DNA of 64,000 nucleotides. Source: Neolewinella agarilytica. Its GTDB lineage: Bacteria > Bacteroidota > Bacteroidia > Chitinophagales > Saprospiraceae. The first letter of the stretch is position 1. Every line of letters begins with the position of its first letter. Under the pieces are notes generated by a model. That model ran no database searches. It was given only the letters and a program-made list of their open reading frames with translations, and had not been told where the DNA came from. The position numbers and the translations under genes were made by a program. Below, piece after piece: positions 34,178 through 43,016 of the stretch. The stretch covers positions 1-64,000 of the forward strand of contig NZ_FOFB01000027.1 of NCBI RefSeq assembly GCF_900110645.1, given 5' to 3'.

Positions 34178-35611
34178 CTAGGAAAGCGCCTTATCCAGCA
34201 CGGCCATGATCTCCTCCTGAATCTTACCGATTTTCTTCTCGGATTTCTTCAGCTTCTTCAGCAGCTTTTCGGGCGATTCCAGGTTGTCGGCCTCCACGTA
34301 GGGGTTCTTGATGTCCAGGTTGTAATTGCGCTCCCGAATCTCGTCGATGCCGACGCGCCAAGCCTGTTTGGTTTCCTTGCGGTCGGTCCACCAGGCTTTC
34401 TCGGTGTTGAACTCCTCTACCGTGATCGGCTTCGACTTATTGTAGCTTTTATAGCCTTCCGGGTAGGGGTGCTCGTAGTACCAGATTTCCTTCGTCGGCT
34501 TGCCTTTCTCGAAGAACAGCAGATTGGTCTTGATACTGGTGTAGGGCGCGAATACGCCATTAGGCAGGCGGACGATGGTGTGCAGGTTGCACTTCGTCAG
34601 CAACTCTTCTTTCAGGCGGGTTTTGACGCCTTCGCCGAACAGGGTACCGTCGGGCAGGACTACTGCCGCTCGGCCTCCTTTGTCCTTCAGCAGGCGGATG
34701 ATGAGGGCCATGAAAAGATCGGCTGTTTCTTTGGTTCGGAACTTCTGGGGGAAGTTCGTTTCCGTCCCGTCTTCCTCCACGCCGCCGAAGGGTGGGTTGC
34801 TCAAGATGATGTCCACCTTATCCTTCTTGCCCCAGTCGGTGTAAGGGTAACTCAGGTAGTTGTCGCGTTTTATTGCCGGTACGTCGAAGCCGTGTAGCAT
34901 CAGGTTGGTGGTGCAGAGTAGGTGGGGTAGGGGCTTTTTTTCGATGCCGCGTATCCCCGCTTGTAAGGTCTGACGCTGCTTTGGCGTCTTCACTTTTTCG
35001 CGCAGGTGATCGATGGCGCAGGTCAGGAAGCCGCCGGTTCCGCAGGCGGGGTCCAGGATGGATTCGCCGAGCTTGGGGTTGATGATGTCGACCATAAATT
35101 GGGTTACGCCCCTTGGGGTGTAGTATTCCCCCGAGGAGCCGGCCGATTGTAGTTCCTTCAGGATCGTTTCGTAGAGGTCATTGAACAGGTGGCGCTCGCC
35201 CTGGTCGTTGAAGTCAATCTTATTGATCTCATTGATCACCTGCCGGAACAGCGTCCCGTTTTTCATGTAGTTGTAGGTGCCTTCAAACACCGAACGGATG
35301 ATGGCGGCCTGTGGGTTCAGGCTCACGTCGAGCTCCTTCAGGGTGGGAAATAGCTCGTTGTCCACGAATTCCATCAGCTGGTCGCCGGTGAGTCCTTCGT
35401 CGTCAGCCGCCCAGCTTTCCCATTTGAGTTGTTCGGGCAGGGGGCTTTCGTAATTATCGATCGTCACGTCCCATTCCTCCTCCTTATCGGCGAAGATCTT
35501 CATAAAGATCATCCACACCATCTGGGAGATGCGCTGGGCGTCGCCATCTACGCCGGTGTCTTTGCGCATGATGTCGCGAATGCTCTTGATGATGCCGGTG
35601 ATGCTTGCCAT
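34178..35611 (-). CDS. hsdM: type I restriction-modification DNA methyltransferase subunit
   Basis: 477 residues. N6-adenine methyltransferase of the HsdM family with the AdoMet motif D-P-A-C-G-T-G-G-F-L and catalytic N-P-P-F-G-G, after an N-terminal helical HsdM_N domain. A second family block, Y-Y-T-P-R-G-V-T, precedes motif I. Start M-A-S-I-T-G-I-I-K-S at 35611 was preferred to an ATG at 35662, which adds residues without family character. The stop is 42 bp from the hsdS start; upstream lies a perfect palindrome and then hsdR. Confidence 0.94.
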   Translation of the reverse strand: MASITGIIKSIRDIMRKDTGVDGDAQRISQMVWMIFMKIFADKEEEWDVTIDNYESPLPEQLKWESWAADDEGLTGDQLMEFVDNELFPTLKELDVSLNPQAAIIRSVFEGTYNYMKNGTLFRQVINEINKIDFNDQGERHLFNDLYETILKELQSAGSSGEYYTPRGVTQFMVDIINPKLGESILDPACGTGGFLTCAIDHLREKVKTPKQRQTLQAGIRGIEKKPLPHLLCTTNLMLHGFDVPAIKRDNYLSYPYTDWGKKDKVDIILSNPPFGGVEEDGTETNFPQKFRTKETADLFMALIIRLLKDKGGRAAVVLPDGTLFGEGVKTRLKEELLTKCNLHTIVRLPNGVFAPYTSIKTNLLFFEKGKPTKEIWYYEHPYPEGYKSYNKSKPITVEEFNTEKAWWTDRKETKQAWRVGIDEIRERNYNLDIKNPYVEADNLESPEKLLKKLKKSEKKIGKIQEEIMAVLDKALS

Positions 35612-35683
35612 GAGTAAGGGGGTAAAGGGTGAAAGAATTAAGGTGCGCGTACGCGGGTGCAATGATAAGGTTTGAAGAGCAAT

Positions 35684-35734
35684 GGTTGAGACGCTGTGCG
35701 TCGAATCTTAGATTCGACGCACAGCGTCTCAACC
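35684..35734. repeat. perfect 51-bp palindrome between hsdR and hsdM
   Basis: Arms GGTTGAGACGCTGTGCGTCG... (35684-35708) and its exact reverse complement (35710-35734) share a single central base. It starts 8 bp after the hsdR stop and lies 73 bp upstream of the hsdM start. As RNA it would be a very stable hairpin, able to act as a terminator, processing site or protective 3' end that lowers hsdM expression relative to hsdR or separates two transcripts. A diverged dispersed-motif copy sits beside it at 35642-35661. Confidence 0.9.
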
Positions 35735-35741
35735 AAGAATA

Positions 35742-38120
35742 TCAACCCGTCCGGTAAATCTCCCCCTCCAGCTCTTTCACCGCCGCGATGAAATCCTTTT
35801 TCTTCCCAAAGGCACGCACCAACTGAACGGGGGAGCCGAGTTCGTTAAGTGGTTTTACTTTTAACACTGCGCCCTGTTCCAGCGGGCCAACGCCTGCTTC
35901 CTCGTACTTATCGAGCAGCTTATGGATCACCTGCTGAGCGAGTTCACTGTATTTAGCGAAGTAGTTGCTTTTTCTCACATTTCCTGCTCGTTCTTTTCGG
36001 GTCAGCGGCGGCTGGTCGTAGGCAACGTGGCAGATCAGGTCAAAGGGGTCCAGGTCCTGGCCAACGTCTTCGCGCAGGGCTTCGATCAGTACACCCCGGT
36101 CGGCCAGGTCGGCGATCAGGTCGGCCTTTTTCTCGGCATCGTTCCAGTGGCGGATGAAATCGGTGGAGGTGGGGAAGTTGTCTTTCACCCGTTGGCGGGT
36201 GTAGTCTTTCAGGGATTCGGTGATCAGCTTTCCGTCACCGCTCAGGTACTGGACGCGTTCGTGGGCGATGGTCACCCGTACGCCGTTGACGTAGAACTTG
36301 CGTGGAGCTTCCGGATCTTCAAGGATGTCGACGTTGGGCGGTGGTCCGTAGCCGGGCGGCGGCAGGTTCACCTCTGCTCCTTCACCTTCCTCTGCACCTG
36401 CGTCCGCGCCCTCTTCCATAACGTCTGGCGGAACAATTGAATCGTTTGGCCCAGGCTCGTAAATCTGCACGGGGTCACCGTCAAACTCCGGGTCGGCGAA
36501 TAAATTGGTCGCCTTGCGGAAATCCATGATAGTGAAGTACACTTTCCCCTCTGGCTCCCGTAAGCGCGAGCCCCGGCCGATGATCTGCTTGAATTCCGTC
36601 ATCGAACCGATGTTGGTGTCCAGCACGATCAGTTTTACCATCTTGGTGTCTACGCCGGTGGTCAGCATTTTGGAAGTGGTCGCGATGACCGGAAAGGTCT
36701 CTTCCACATCCATAAAGTTATCGAGTTCCTGCTTGCCCACTTCATCGTCTCCGGTAATTTTAACGATGTAGTTGGGGTGTTCGGCGGCCAGGTCGGCGTT
36801 GGCGTTAATGAGGGCCATGCGCATCCGGTTGGCGTGGTCGATGTCCACACAGAATACGATGGTCTTGTCGTAGCGATTGGTGTCTTTCAGGTATTCCGTA
36901 ATGCGACTGGCCACCAGCTGCGTCCGCTCGTCGATGGCCAGGTTACGGTCGTAGTCTTTTAGGTTATAAATGCGGTCGGCGACGGCCTGACCGTACTTGT
37001 CGATCAGCCCCTGGGTAGGTCGCCAGCCGTCGTCGATGGTGGTCGTCACCCGTACAACTTTGTAGGGGGCGAGGAAACCATCTTCGATGCCCTGCTTGAG
37101 GGAATAAGTGTATACCGGTGGGCCAAAGTAGTGAATGTTCGAGACGTCTTTGGTCTCTTTTGGCGTAGCCGTAAGGCCAATCTGGGTAGCACTGCTGAAG
37201 TAGTCCAGTACTTCCCGCCAGGCGGAGGCTTCGGAGGCACTTCCCCGGTGGCACTCATCGATTACCACGAGGTCGAAGAAGTCGCGACTGAATTCTTTGT
37301 AAGCGTTCTTGGATTCATCGTTGCTGGTCAGGCCCTGGTACAGCGCGAAATAGATCTGATAAGACTTATCGATCTTGCGGTGCTTGATGATATGCATGAT
37401 GTCTGAGCCGAAAGGAGAGAAATCACCGGTCTTGGTCTGGTTAAGCAGCACATTGCGATCGGCCAAGAATAGAATGCGCTTCTTCAAACCGCCCTTCCAG
37501 AGTCGCCAGATGATATTGAAGGCGGTGTAAGTTTTACCAGTGCCCGTGGCCATCACCAATAGGATGCGTTCCTGCCCGGTCGAAATGGCCTCAATGGTCC
37601 GGTTAACTGCGTTTTGCTGGTAGTAGCGGGGCGACATGCCGGAGGTGTCCGTATAGTAGGGCAGTTCCACCACCTCGCGCACGCTTTCGTCTTCCAGACC
37701 TTTGTGAGCGAGGTACTTGCTCCACAATTCGGTGGGCGAGGGGAATTCTTCCAATTTAATTTCTCGCTCGGTGCCTGCAGTCATGTCCTTAAAGACAAAC
37801 GAATCGCCGTTGCTCGTGAAAACGAACGGAATCTGGAGCGCTTCGGCGTATTTCATGGCTTGTTGCATTCCGTCCCCAACCGGTCGGTGGTTGGCCTTCG
37901 CCTCAATAATGACCAACGGAATGTTGGGCTTGTAGTAAAGGATGTAGTCGGCTCGCTTTTGCTTTCCTCTTGCGTAGAGTTTGCCCTGAACGATAATGCG
38001 GCCATCGGTAAACGACACTTCCTCCCGCACCTGCTTCCTCAGGTTCCAACCGGCCGCCACTACCGCTGGAGTAATAAATTGAGTGCAGATGTCCCGTTCT
38101 GAGAGTTGTTTTTTGTTCAT
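35742..38120 (-). CDS. hsdR: type I restriction endonuclease, motor subunit
   Basis: 792 residues, EcoEI-like subfamily length. Order: N-terminal PD-(D/E)xK nuclease (D in K-R-A-D-Y-I-L-Y-Y, then V-I-I-E-A-K-A), superfamily 2 helicase with A-T-G-T-G-K-T Walker A near 190 and D-E-C-H-R-G box, S-A-T-Q-I-G-L-T-A-T-P motif III region, and helicase motif VI R-G-S-R-L-R-E; the C-terminal 250 residues bind HsdM/HsdS. It cuts unmodified DNA after translocation. It is the promoter-proximal gene of the operon. The dispersed motif at 36393-36410 falls in a Glu/Ala-rich linker. Confidence 0.94.
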   Translation of the reverse strand: MNKKQLSERDICTQFITPAVVAAGWNLRKQVREEVSFTDGRIIVQGKLYARGKQKRADYILYYKPNIPLVIIEAKANHRPVGDGMQQAMKYAEALQIPFVFTSNGDSFVFKDMTAGTEREIKLEEFPSPTELWSKYLAHKGLEDESVREVVELPYYTDTSGMSPRYYQQNAVNRTIEAISTGQERILLVMATGTGKTYTAFNIIWRLWKGGLKKRILFLADRNVLLNQTKTGDFSPFGSDIMHIIKHRKIDKSYQIYFALYQGLTSNDESKNAYKEFSRDFFDLVVIDECHRGSASEASAWREVLDYFSSATQIGLTATPKETKDVSNIHYFGPPVYTYSLKQGIEDGFLAPYKVVRVTTTIDDGWRPTQGLIDKYGQAVADRIYNLKDYDRNLAIDERTQLVASRITEYLKDTNRYDKTIVFCVDIDHANRMRMALINANADLAAEHPNYIVKITGDDEVGKQELDNFMDVEETFPVIATTSKMLTTGVDTKMVKLIVLDTNIGSMTEFKQIIGRGSRLREPEGKVYFTIMDFRKATNLFADPEFDGDPVQIYEPGPNDSIVPPDVMEEGADAGAEEGEGAEVNLPPPGYGPPPNVDILEDPEAPRKFYVNGVRVTIAHERVQYLSGDGKLITESLKDYTRQRVKDNFPTSTDFIRHWNDAEKKADLIADLADRGVLIEALREDVGQDLDPFDLICHVAYDQPPLTRKERAGNVRKSNYFAKYSELAQQVIHKLLDKYEEAGVGPLEQGAVLKVKPLNELGSPVQLVRAFGKKKDFIAAVKELEGEIYRTG

Positions 38121-38171
38121 GGGGGTAATGGGCCGTTGGTGCGTTGATGAAGAACGAAGTTAGGCTTTGGT

Positions 38172-38179
38172 CAAATGTA
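38172..38179 (-). promoter_or_regulatory. candidate -7 box for hsdR
   Basis: On the minus strand this reads TACATTTG, an exact match to TAnnTTTG, 52 bp before the hsdR start. No TTG is found at the expected distance upstream, so the match may be partly chance. Confidence 0.35.
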
Positions 38180-38351
38180 GGAAATATATGATTAATGCCT
38201 TTGGGTGGAAATGGGCACTTGATACTCTTATGGGTGTTAACTTTGAAGGAAAAGAAAAGCCCTTTGCTGAACAAATAATTAACTCATCATTGCTTTTCAC
38301 CTCAGAGTCATTCCGATTCGAGGATTATGTATGAAATAACCTTCTTATTTA

Positions 38352-38915
38352 ATGGCCGAAAATAACTTAATCTACACCCACGAAGAACACCTCCACCGCT
38401 TCGCTTGCTGGACGGCCGCACGCGCAGCTCAGCGTGGTTGGGGTGGGGGTACTACATTAGCCATCACTACGGCCATAGACAAAATGGGATTTCGTGAAAA
38501 ACTGGAAGACCTTCATCAATCGTCTCCCTCAAAGGAAGAGTTTGATATCTGGCACGCAGACAGGGTAGAGGAACTGACGGAAGCTTTAGCTGGTCAACTA
38601 ACACATCCAGGGAAGAATATTTATGGATGCATTGCTAAAGTTATTGCCATTTATATTAAGACAGTATATGTGTCTCAATACCCGCACTCAGCTCTTAGTA
38701 AAGTTGCTCACCCTCCTATCGATGGGATATTGCTGAAGGAAGTCAAAGACAAAAACCCGGACTATAAATACCCTCCTAAGCTCGGCTTTCACTGGTCGAC
38801 CTTTGATGGGAAAGCCTATCAGAAAGCATTAGATTATCTGCGTTTGGTAAATGGCGATAAAGCTTTTTGGGAAATTGAAGTCTTTTGGAAAGCGGCTACA
38901 CCTGACAGCAAATAG
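38352..38915 (+). CDS. conserved hypothetical protein beside the restriction locus
   Basis: 187 residues, divergent from hsdR. The N-terminus has a H-R-F-A-C-W-T-A-A-R-A-A-Q-R-G segment that I associate with uncharacterised accessory-region proteins; the rest is helical (E-E-L-T-E-A-L-A) and ends with a hydrophilic tail. No signal peptide or membrane segment, and no catalytic motif I can name. AT-rich base composition resembles the restriction-linked ATPase. A role in the defence locus is only suggested by position. Confidence 0.6.
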   Translation: MAENNLIYTHEEHLHRFACWTAARAAQRGWGGGTTLAITTAIDKMGFREKLEDLHQSSPSKEEFDIWHADRVEELTEALAGQLTHPGKNIYGCIAKVIAIYIKTVYVSQYPHSALSKVAHPPIDGILLKEVKDKNPDYKYPPKLGFHWSTFDGKAYQKALDYLRLVNGDKAFWEIEVFWKAATPDSK

Positions 38916-39141
38916 AATGTAGCCTTTTGTTATCTTTATCCACTCTCCCTTTAAGGAATTGTCCCCTAAAGTCCCGTCTCACCTACCTTCTTTTTCTGAG
39001 TATAGTACTCTTCTCTTCCGTGCTTTTAGCCTAAGCAGACTTAGTTGTCAGGTAGGCAAGCTCCGAACCCCAACTAATAGACAAGAGCGATGTCCAGTCC
39101 CCAATCATTTCTGCTTAATTATATCATTTCAATAACTTCAT

Positions 39142-39846
39142 ATGCTCCAAGATATCACCTACGATCAACAATTATCAATCCTCCCACACTACCACCATTA
39201 CCCTGAAATGCTCCCCCTCATCGGTTCGCACTATCGGCAAATGAACAAGCAGGTACTGGTGATCGGCGAAAGCCATTATTTGCGAAAAGACAGTGAAGAA
39301 AAGAGAACCGTAGCGTCTTGGTATGATGGTTCTGCTGCAGCCATGCTCGATGATGAAGACCGGAGCTGGATACATACCCGAGGCACTGCGGGCTCAGGAA
39401 TTAACCAGAGATACGGAAGCAGAGCATTCAGTATTTACCGAAACGTAGAGAACGCGATTAAGGATCTGATAAAAAACGAAGATGTACAGGAAGACAACTA
39501 TCTACGCTACGTTGCTTACTACAATTACTTTCTCCGGCCGGCTAAGACTGGATTAAGTCTGGACTTGACCCCTCAGGACAGGTTGAGGGCATACGAGCAC
39601 ATTGTTGCGCTGGTTGACATTCTGCAGCCTACTCACCTGGCCTTCGTAAGTAAACTGTCTTACAATGCTTTCTGGAAATTTCACGGAGAAAGCCCAAAGT
39701 TTTACCGGAGGGAAATATTTGGCACCGCTCATCCTGGCTGCCCTTGGTGGAACGCTGTTCACAACCATGATTACTGGGGAGAGAAAGACCGAATGACTAG
39801 TCGTGCCTGGTTTTTGCGGCGAGTGGGAAGGCTGTCTCTGGTTTAG
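39142..39846 (+). CDS. hypothetical protein, possible uracil-DNA glycosylase-like fold
   Basis: 234 residues. V-L-V-I-G-E-S-H-Y near residue 40 and G-T-A-H-P-G-C-P-W-W-N near 203 stand where uracil-DNA glycosylase superfamily proteins carry their first catalytic loop (G-E/Q-x-P/H) and last H-P-S loop, and the F-V-S-K-L-S-Y segment would be the strand between. The match is by motif placement only. It could instead be an unrelated nucleotide-binding protein. It lies in the AT-rich patch next to the restriction operon with its own short upstream region. Confidence 0.5.
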   Translation: MLQDITYDQQLSILPHYHHYPEMLPLIGSHYRQMNKQVLVIGESHYLRKDSEEKRTVASWYDGSAAAMLDDEDRSWIHTRGTAGSGINQRYGSRAFSIYRNVENAIKDLIKNEDVQEDNYLRYVAYYNYFLRPAKTGLSLDLTPQDRLRAYEHIVALVDILQPTHLAFVSKLSYNAFWKFHGESPKFYRREIFGTAHPGCPWWNAVHNHDYWGEKDRMTSRAWFLRRVGRLSLV

Positions 39847-39939
39847 GCTTACTATGATAAATTTTTGGTGGTAGCCCCTTATTTCTCTAAAAACAGAAAA
39901 ACCCTTAAATTTACTACCCAACACGTTCTTGACCCTGTT

Positions 39940-40197
39940 ATGATACAATACCTTGTAGCCTACGAAATTATTCACTGCCACGACGGGAAGTTCTCGCGCG
40001 ACATTGCCGTTCGATCGGTTGATTTGATAAAAGACGAGCGTTGTGTGGGCTACCACTATGACCCGGACGATGAGCGGCCGATTGCCTACATGTCGGCTTA
40101 TGAAGTATATATCCGGGTGGGGTTGGCGGACCCAACGGATATGTCTCCGACGGCGGAATTAATCTATTATGCTGAGCCGGTCTGCCCGCTGGGGTAG
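39940..40197 (+). CDS. small hypothetical protein
   Basis: 85 residues from the ATG at 39940 (M-I-Q-Y-L-V-A-Y). The frame is open from 39865, but that part, including TTAAATTTACTACC, looks like a leader. Content is mixed alpha/beta with E-I-I-H-C-H-D-G near the N-terminus; it ends V-C-P-L-G. No family recognised. It follows the preceding gene by 93 bp. Confidence 0.45.
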   Translation: MIQYLVAYEIIHCHDGKFSRDIAVRSVDLIKDERCVGYHYDPDDERPIAYMSAYEVYIRVGLADPTDMSPTAELIYYAEPVCPLG

Positions 40198-40673
40198 GAT
40201 AGGGGGAAGGCTGATGAGCTAAGCCAGGGTTATCTTCCTGATCGTATACATCGCATAGCGATGTCACTGGCCCCTGCCCGGTAGCGAAGGTTTTTCGGAG
40301 CCGTTGGGCGTTCGGTAATGACTATGCTTTAAATCCTCTGGCCCATTGCACGGCCTTGTTGCGGTCTAAACGGCATTAGGCAGGGGTGACATGAGCGCGG
40401 ACGCGTGGCTATATTCGGTAATGTAATTAATCCACTGCTTTAGGCATGGATTATCGGGAATACAATCATCTTATTCCCTAAAAAAGAAATACTACCGAAC
40501 TTCAGTCAGCGGATACTGGTATCCACTGACTGAAGCTGGTAGTACGTCTTGCTTCTTTACTGTTATTAATTGTTCTTCTTTATCGCCTGAATCGCTTAGC
40601 GATTTTAATCGTCCGTTCTCCGTGGGGCGGAGGTTGGGGCAGTGCGACAAAGTCTAAGGTAACGAGCAGGCGC
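40198..40673. other. spacer with REP-like remnant
   Basis: 476 bp with no supported gene. Apart from the diverged REP-like hairpin at 40491-40544 it holds GTTCGGTAATG/TTCGGTAATGTAA repeats near 40309 and 40413 and a GAGCGCGGACGCGTGG stretch near 40391 that resembles half of the dispersed motif. It separates the small hypothetical gene from the convergent SDR. Confidence 0.5.
40491..40544. repeat. diverged REP-like hairpin
   Basis: Arms ACTACCGAACTTCAGTCAGC... and its imperfect reverse complement ending GACTGAAGCTGGTAGTA pair with a few mismatches around GATACTGGTATC. The ACTTCAGTC / GACTGAAG core matches the REP-like pairs at 2639 and 22111, but the GGCGG ends are lost. Probably an older copy. 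Confidence 0.65.
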
Positions 40674-41396
40674 TTACTTGCTCGGCGGCCGGCTGGGCCG
40701 CACCTCCACCTTACTCGGCAGCGTCCGCGCCGGCATTTTGAGGAGATCGACGACCATCTGCCCGATGTCTTCGGGCTGGATCTTCCAGTCGTCGGCGGGG
40801 TTGGGGGTGTGTCCGTTAAAGAAAGTCGCTACGCTGCCGGGCATGATGGTGGAGACTTTGACGCCCTGCTCGCGGAGATCCATCATCACCGCCTGGGTAA
40901 ATCCGACGAGGCCGAACTTCGAGGCGTTATAGGCGGAGCCTTTGGGGAAAAAGTTGGTGCCGGCCAGGCTGGCAATAGTAATAAGGTAGCCTTCGTGCTT
41001 CGTGAGTTGCTCGAGGGAAGCCTTCACGGAGTAGAAAACGCCGGTCAGGTTGATGTCGATGGTCTCCTGCCACTGTTCGGGGGTGAGCTCCTGAATGGGG
41101 GCGAAGTGGCCAACGCCGGCGTTGGCGATGACGAAGTCAACCGAGCCGAAAGCCTCCACGCCGGCGGAGACGGCGGCTTGCTGGCTGTCGAGGTTGCGCA
41201 CGTCTGCTTCCACCCCGAGGGCTTTGCCGGCGTGGCCGGCAGCGTTGAGCTTTTCTGCAGCTTCTTCGGCCGCTTGCTGGCTTCTGCTGGTAATGACGGC
41301 ATTAGCGCCGGCTTTCATCAGTTCTTCGGCTACGGCGTAGCCAATTCCTTTCGTGCCGCCGGTGATGTAGGCGGTCTTATTCTGTAGATCGTTCAT
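40674..41396 (-). CDS. SDR family oxidoreductase
   Basis: 240 residues. T-G-G-T-K-G-I-G cofactor motif at 11-18, N-A-G-V-G near 92, S-L-A-G-T followed by the Tyr-x-x-x-Lys of Y-N-A-S-K-F-G near 155. Sequence style is that of 3-oxoacyl-ACP reductase (FabG)-like enzymes with NADP preference possible from the S-R-S after strand 2. Physiological substrate unknown. It is divergent from the first sulfatase, whose upstream region is short. Confidence 0.88.
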   Translation of the reverse strand: MNDLQNKTAYITGGTKGIGYAVAEELMKAGANAVITSRSQQAAEEAAEKLNAAGHAGKALGVEADVRNLDSQQAAVSAGVEAFGSVDFVIANAGVGHFAPIQELTPEQWQETIDINLTGVFYSVKASLEQLTKHEGYLITIASLAGTNFFPKGSAYNASKFGLVGFTQAVMMDLREQGVKVSTIMPGSVATFFNGHTPNPADDWKIQPEDIGQMVVDLLKMPARTLPSKVEVRPSRPPSK

Positions 41397-41570
41397 GCGG
41401 GGGGAACGCTGCCGGGGGGCGGGTTGTTTGAGGAACGGTCACTTTGGCGGCAGGAATTAACGATGCGTTTATTGCTCCGTTTTTCATTTTCTTTTGGGCT
41501 GGCATCTTATCTTGTCTCATCCTTATTCGCCGCAGAGTTTTGGCGACACCTTAACCGTAAAAAAATATTT

Positions 41571-43016
41571 GTGAAGAATTTCCCCACCATCGCCTTCTGT
41601 TTCTTCTGTCTCTTATGCCTGACCGGCTGCGCCGGCCCGCAAACGGCTGCTGCGCCGGAAGCGGATGACCGGCCGAATGTCGTTTTCTTCCTGGCCGATG
41701 ATCAGGACATTTACGACTACGGCGTGTACGGCAACGAGTGGGTGCATACGCCGGCAGTAGACCGGCTGGCGCGCGAGGGGATGCGCTTCGTCAATGCCTT
41801 TACGCCGCAGGCCATTTGTGCCCCGAGCCGCTCGGCTACGTTTACCGGCCGTTACCCCCTCAAGAACGGTTGCTTCATGAATCACAGCCGCACGAAAGAC
41901 ATCCGGAGTGTGACGGATTATATGTCGGACCTGGGCTACGAGGTAGTGCTGGCCGGCAAGAGCCATGTACAGCCCGCTAAAGTGTACGACTGGGATCTTA
42001 GCTGGGAAACCGTGCCCGTGGAGGGGAAGCCCCGTAAGCATATCCCTCTGGACAGCATCGAGGCCTATTTCGCCCGGGCAGACCGGCCGTTCTGTATGTT
42101 CATCACCTCCATGTATCCTCACGGAAAGTGGTTTGATGTGCCCGCCCGACCGGCGGACTCCCTGCTCTGGCACCCGCACAACGAACACAAACGCTCCGAC
42201 GAAGTATACCGCAAGCAAAGGTCCGGTTACTACCGCAGTATTGAGGAGGACAATGCCCAGCTGGAGTCCGTTCTCGACCTGGTGGACCGTTACCAGTCGG
42301 AAAACACCCTGTTCGTTTATGCTTCTGATCATGGGGTGACGGGCAAGTTCTCCCTCTACGACCGGGGGCTGAATGTGCCGCTGGTGGTCCGCTGGCCGGG
42401 AGTGATCGAGGCGGGGCGGGTATCCGACGTACTGGTCAATTTTGTGGACGTCCTCCCGACCCTGGTCGATCTGGCGGGCGGAGAGCCTGACCCGGATTTT
42501 GACGGCGTGAGCTTCCTGCCCGTCCTGAAGGGCAGCGAGCAGGAGATTCACGAGTATGTCTACGGTGTCCGGACGAGCCAGAACATCATGGCGGCAGCCG
42601 TGTTCCCGTCCCGGATGGTACGTAGCAAGGAGTACAAGTACATCCGCAACTTCAACTCAATGGAGGTCGTGGAGCAGAATATGCAAGGCAAGCCTTACCT
42701 CAACGAATTTATCCGGATGGGTGCGCAAAAGTTCGCCGGTGTACCCTTTGAGGAGTTGTATCACGTGACGGAAGACCCCTTTGAGGAGGTGAACCTGGCC
42801 AAAGACCCCGCCCATCAGGAACTCCGGGAAACCCTGAGTCAGGAGATGTTTGCCTGGATGAAAGAGCAGGGGGACATCCTGCGGGAGGAAGCCGGCTGGA
42901 TGCCCATCATCTGTGCTGAGCGGTTTCAGCTCGACAAGGAGGAGACCTTCCGGGCCGTACCCGATCATCTGGAAGGAACGATCACTTCCGCCGATTGCCT
43001 CCCACTGGAGTACTAA
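41571..43016 (+). CDS. S1 family sulfatase, lipoprotein
   Basis: 481 residues from a GTG start that opens a perfect lipoprotein signal (L-C-L-T-G-C, Cys20); the frame from 41424 would put a second hydrophobic stretch in front and is less likely. Metal-binding Asp43-Asp44 in L-A-D-D-Q-D and the formylglycine signature C-A-P-S-R at Cys83 are intact, so the enzyme can be matured by FGE or anSME and remove sulfate esters from glycans or small molecules. A late A-S-D-H-G-V segment supplies the usual Asp-His metal pair. Surface location and a second sulfatase 0.9 kb away point to sulfated polysaccharide use. Confidence 0.9.
   Translation: MKNFPTIAFCFFCLLCLTGCAGPQTAAAPEADDRPNVVFFLADDQDIYDYGVYGNEWVHTPAVDRLAREGMRFVNAFTPQAICAPSRSATFTGRYPLKNGCFMNHSRTKDIRSVTDYMSDLGYEVVLAGKSHVQPAKVYDWDLSWETVPVEGKPRKHIPLDSIEAYFARADRPFCMFITSMYPHGKWFDVPARPADSLLWHPHNEHKRSDEVYRKQRSGYYRSIEEDNAQLESVLDLVDRYQSENTLFVYASDHGVTGKFSLYDRGLNVPLVVRWPGVIEAGRVSDVLVNFVDVLPTLVDLAGGEPDPDFDGVSFLPVLKGSEQEIHEYVYGVRTSQNIMAAAVFPSRMVRSKEYKYIRNFNSMEVVEQNMQGKPYLNEFIRMGAQKFAGVPFEELYHVTEDPFEEVNLAKDPAHQELRETLSQEMFAWMKEQGDILREEAGWMPIICAERFQLDKEETFRAVPDHLEGTITSADCLPLEY

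Noticed and set aside
40391-40406. GAGCGCGGACGCGTGG as a further copy of the dispersed motif
   Set aside because: It keeps GCGC-GGA-CGC but lacks the AGGTGCAA half, so it was not counted.
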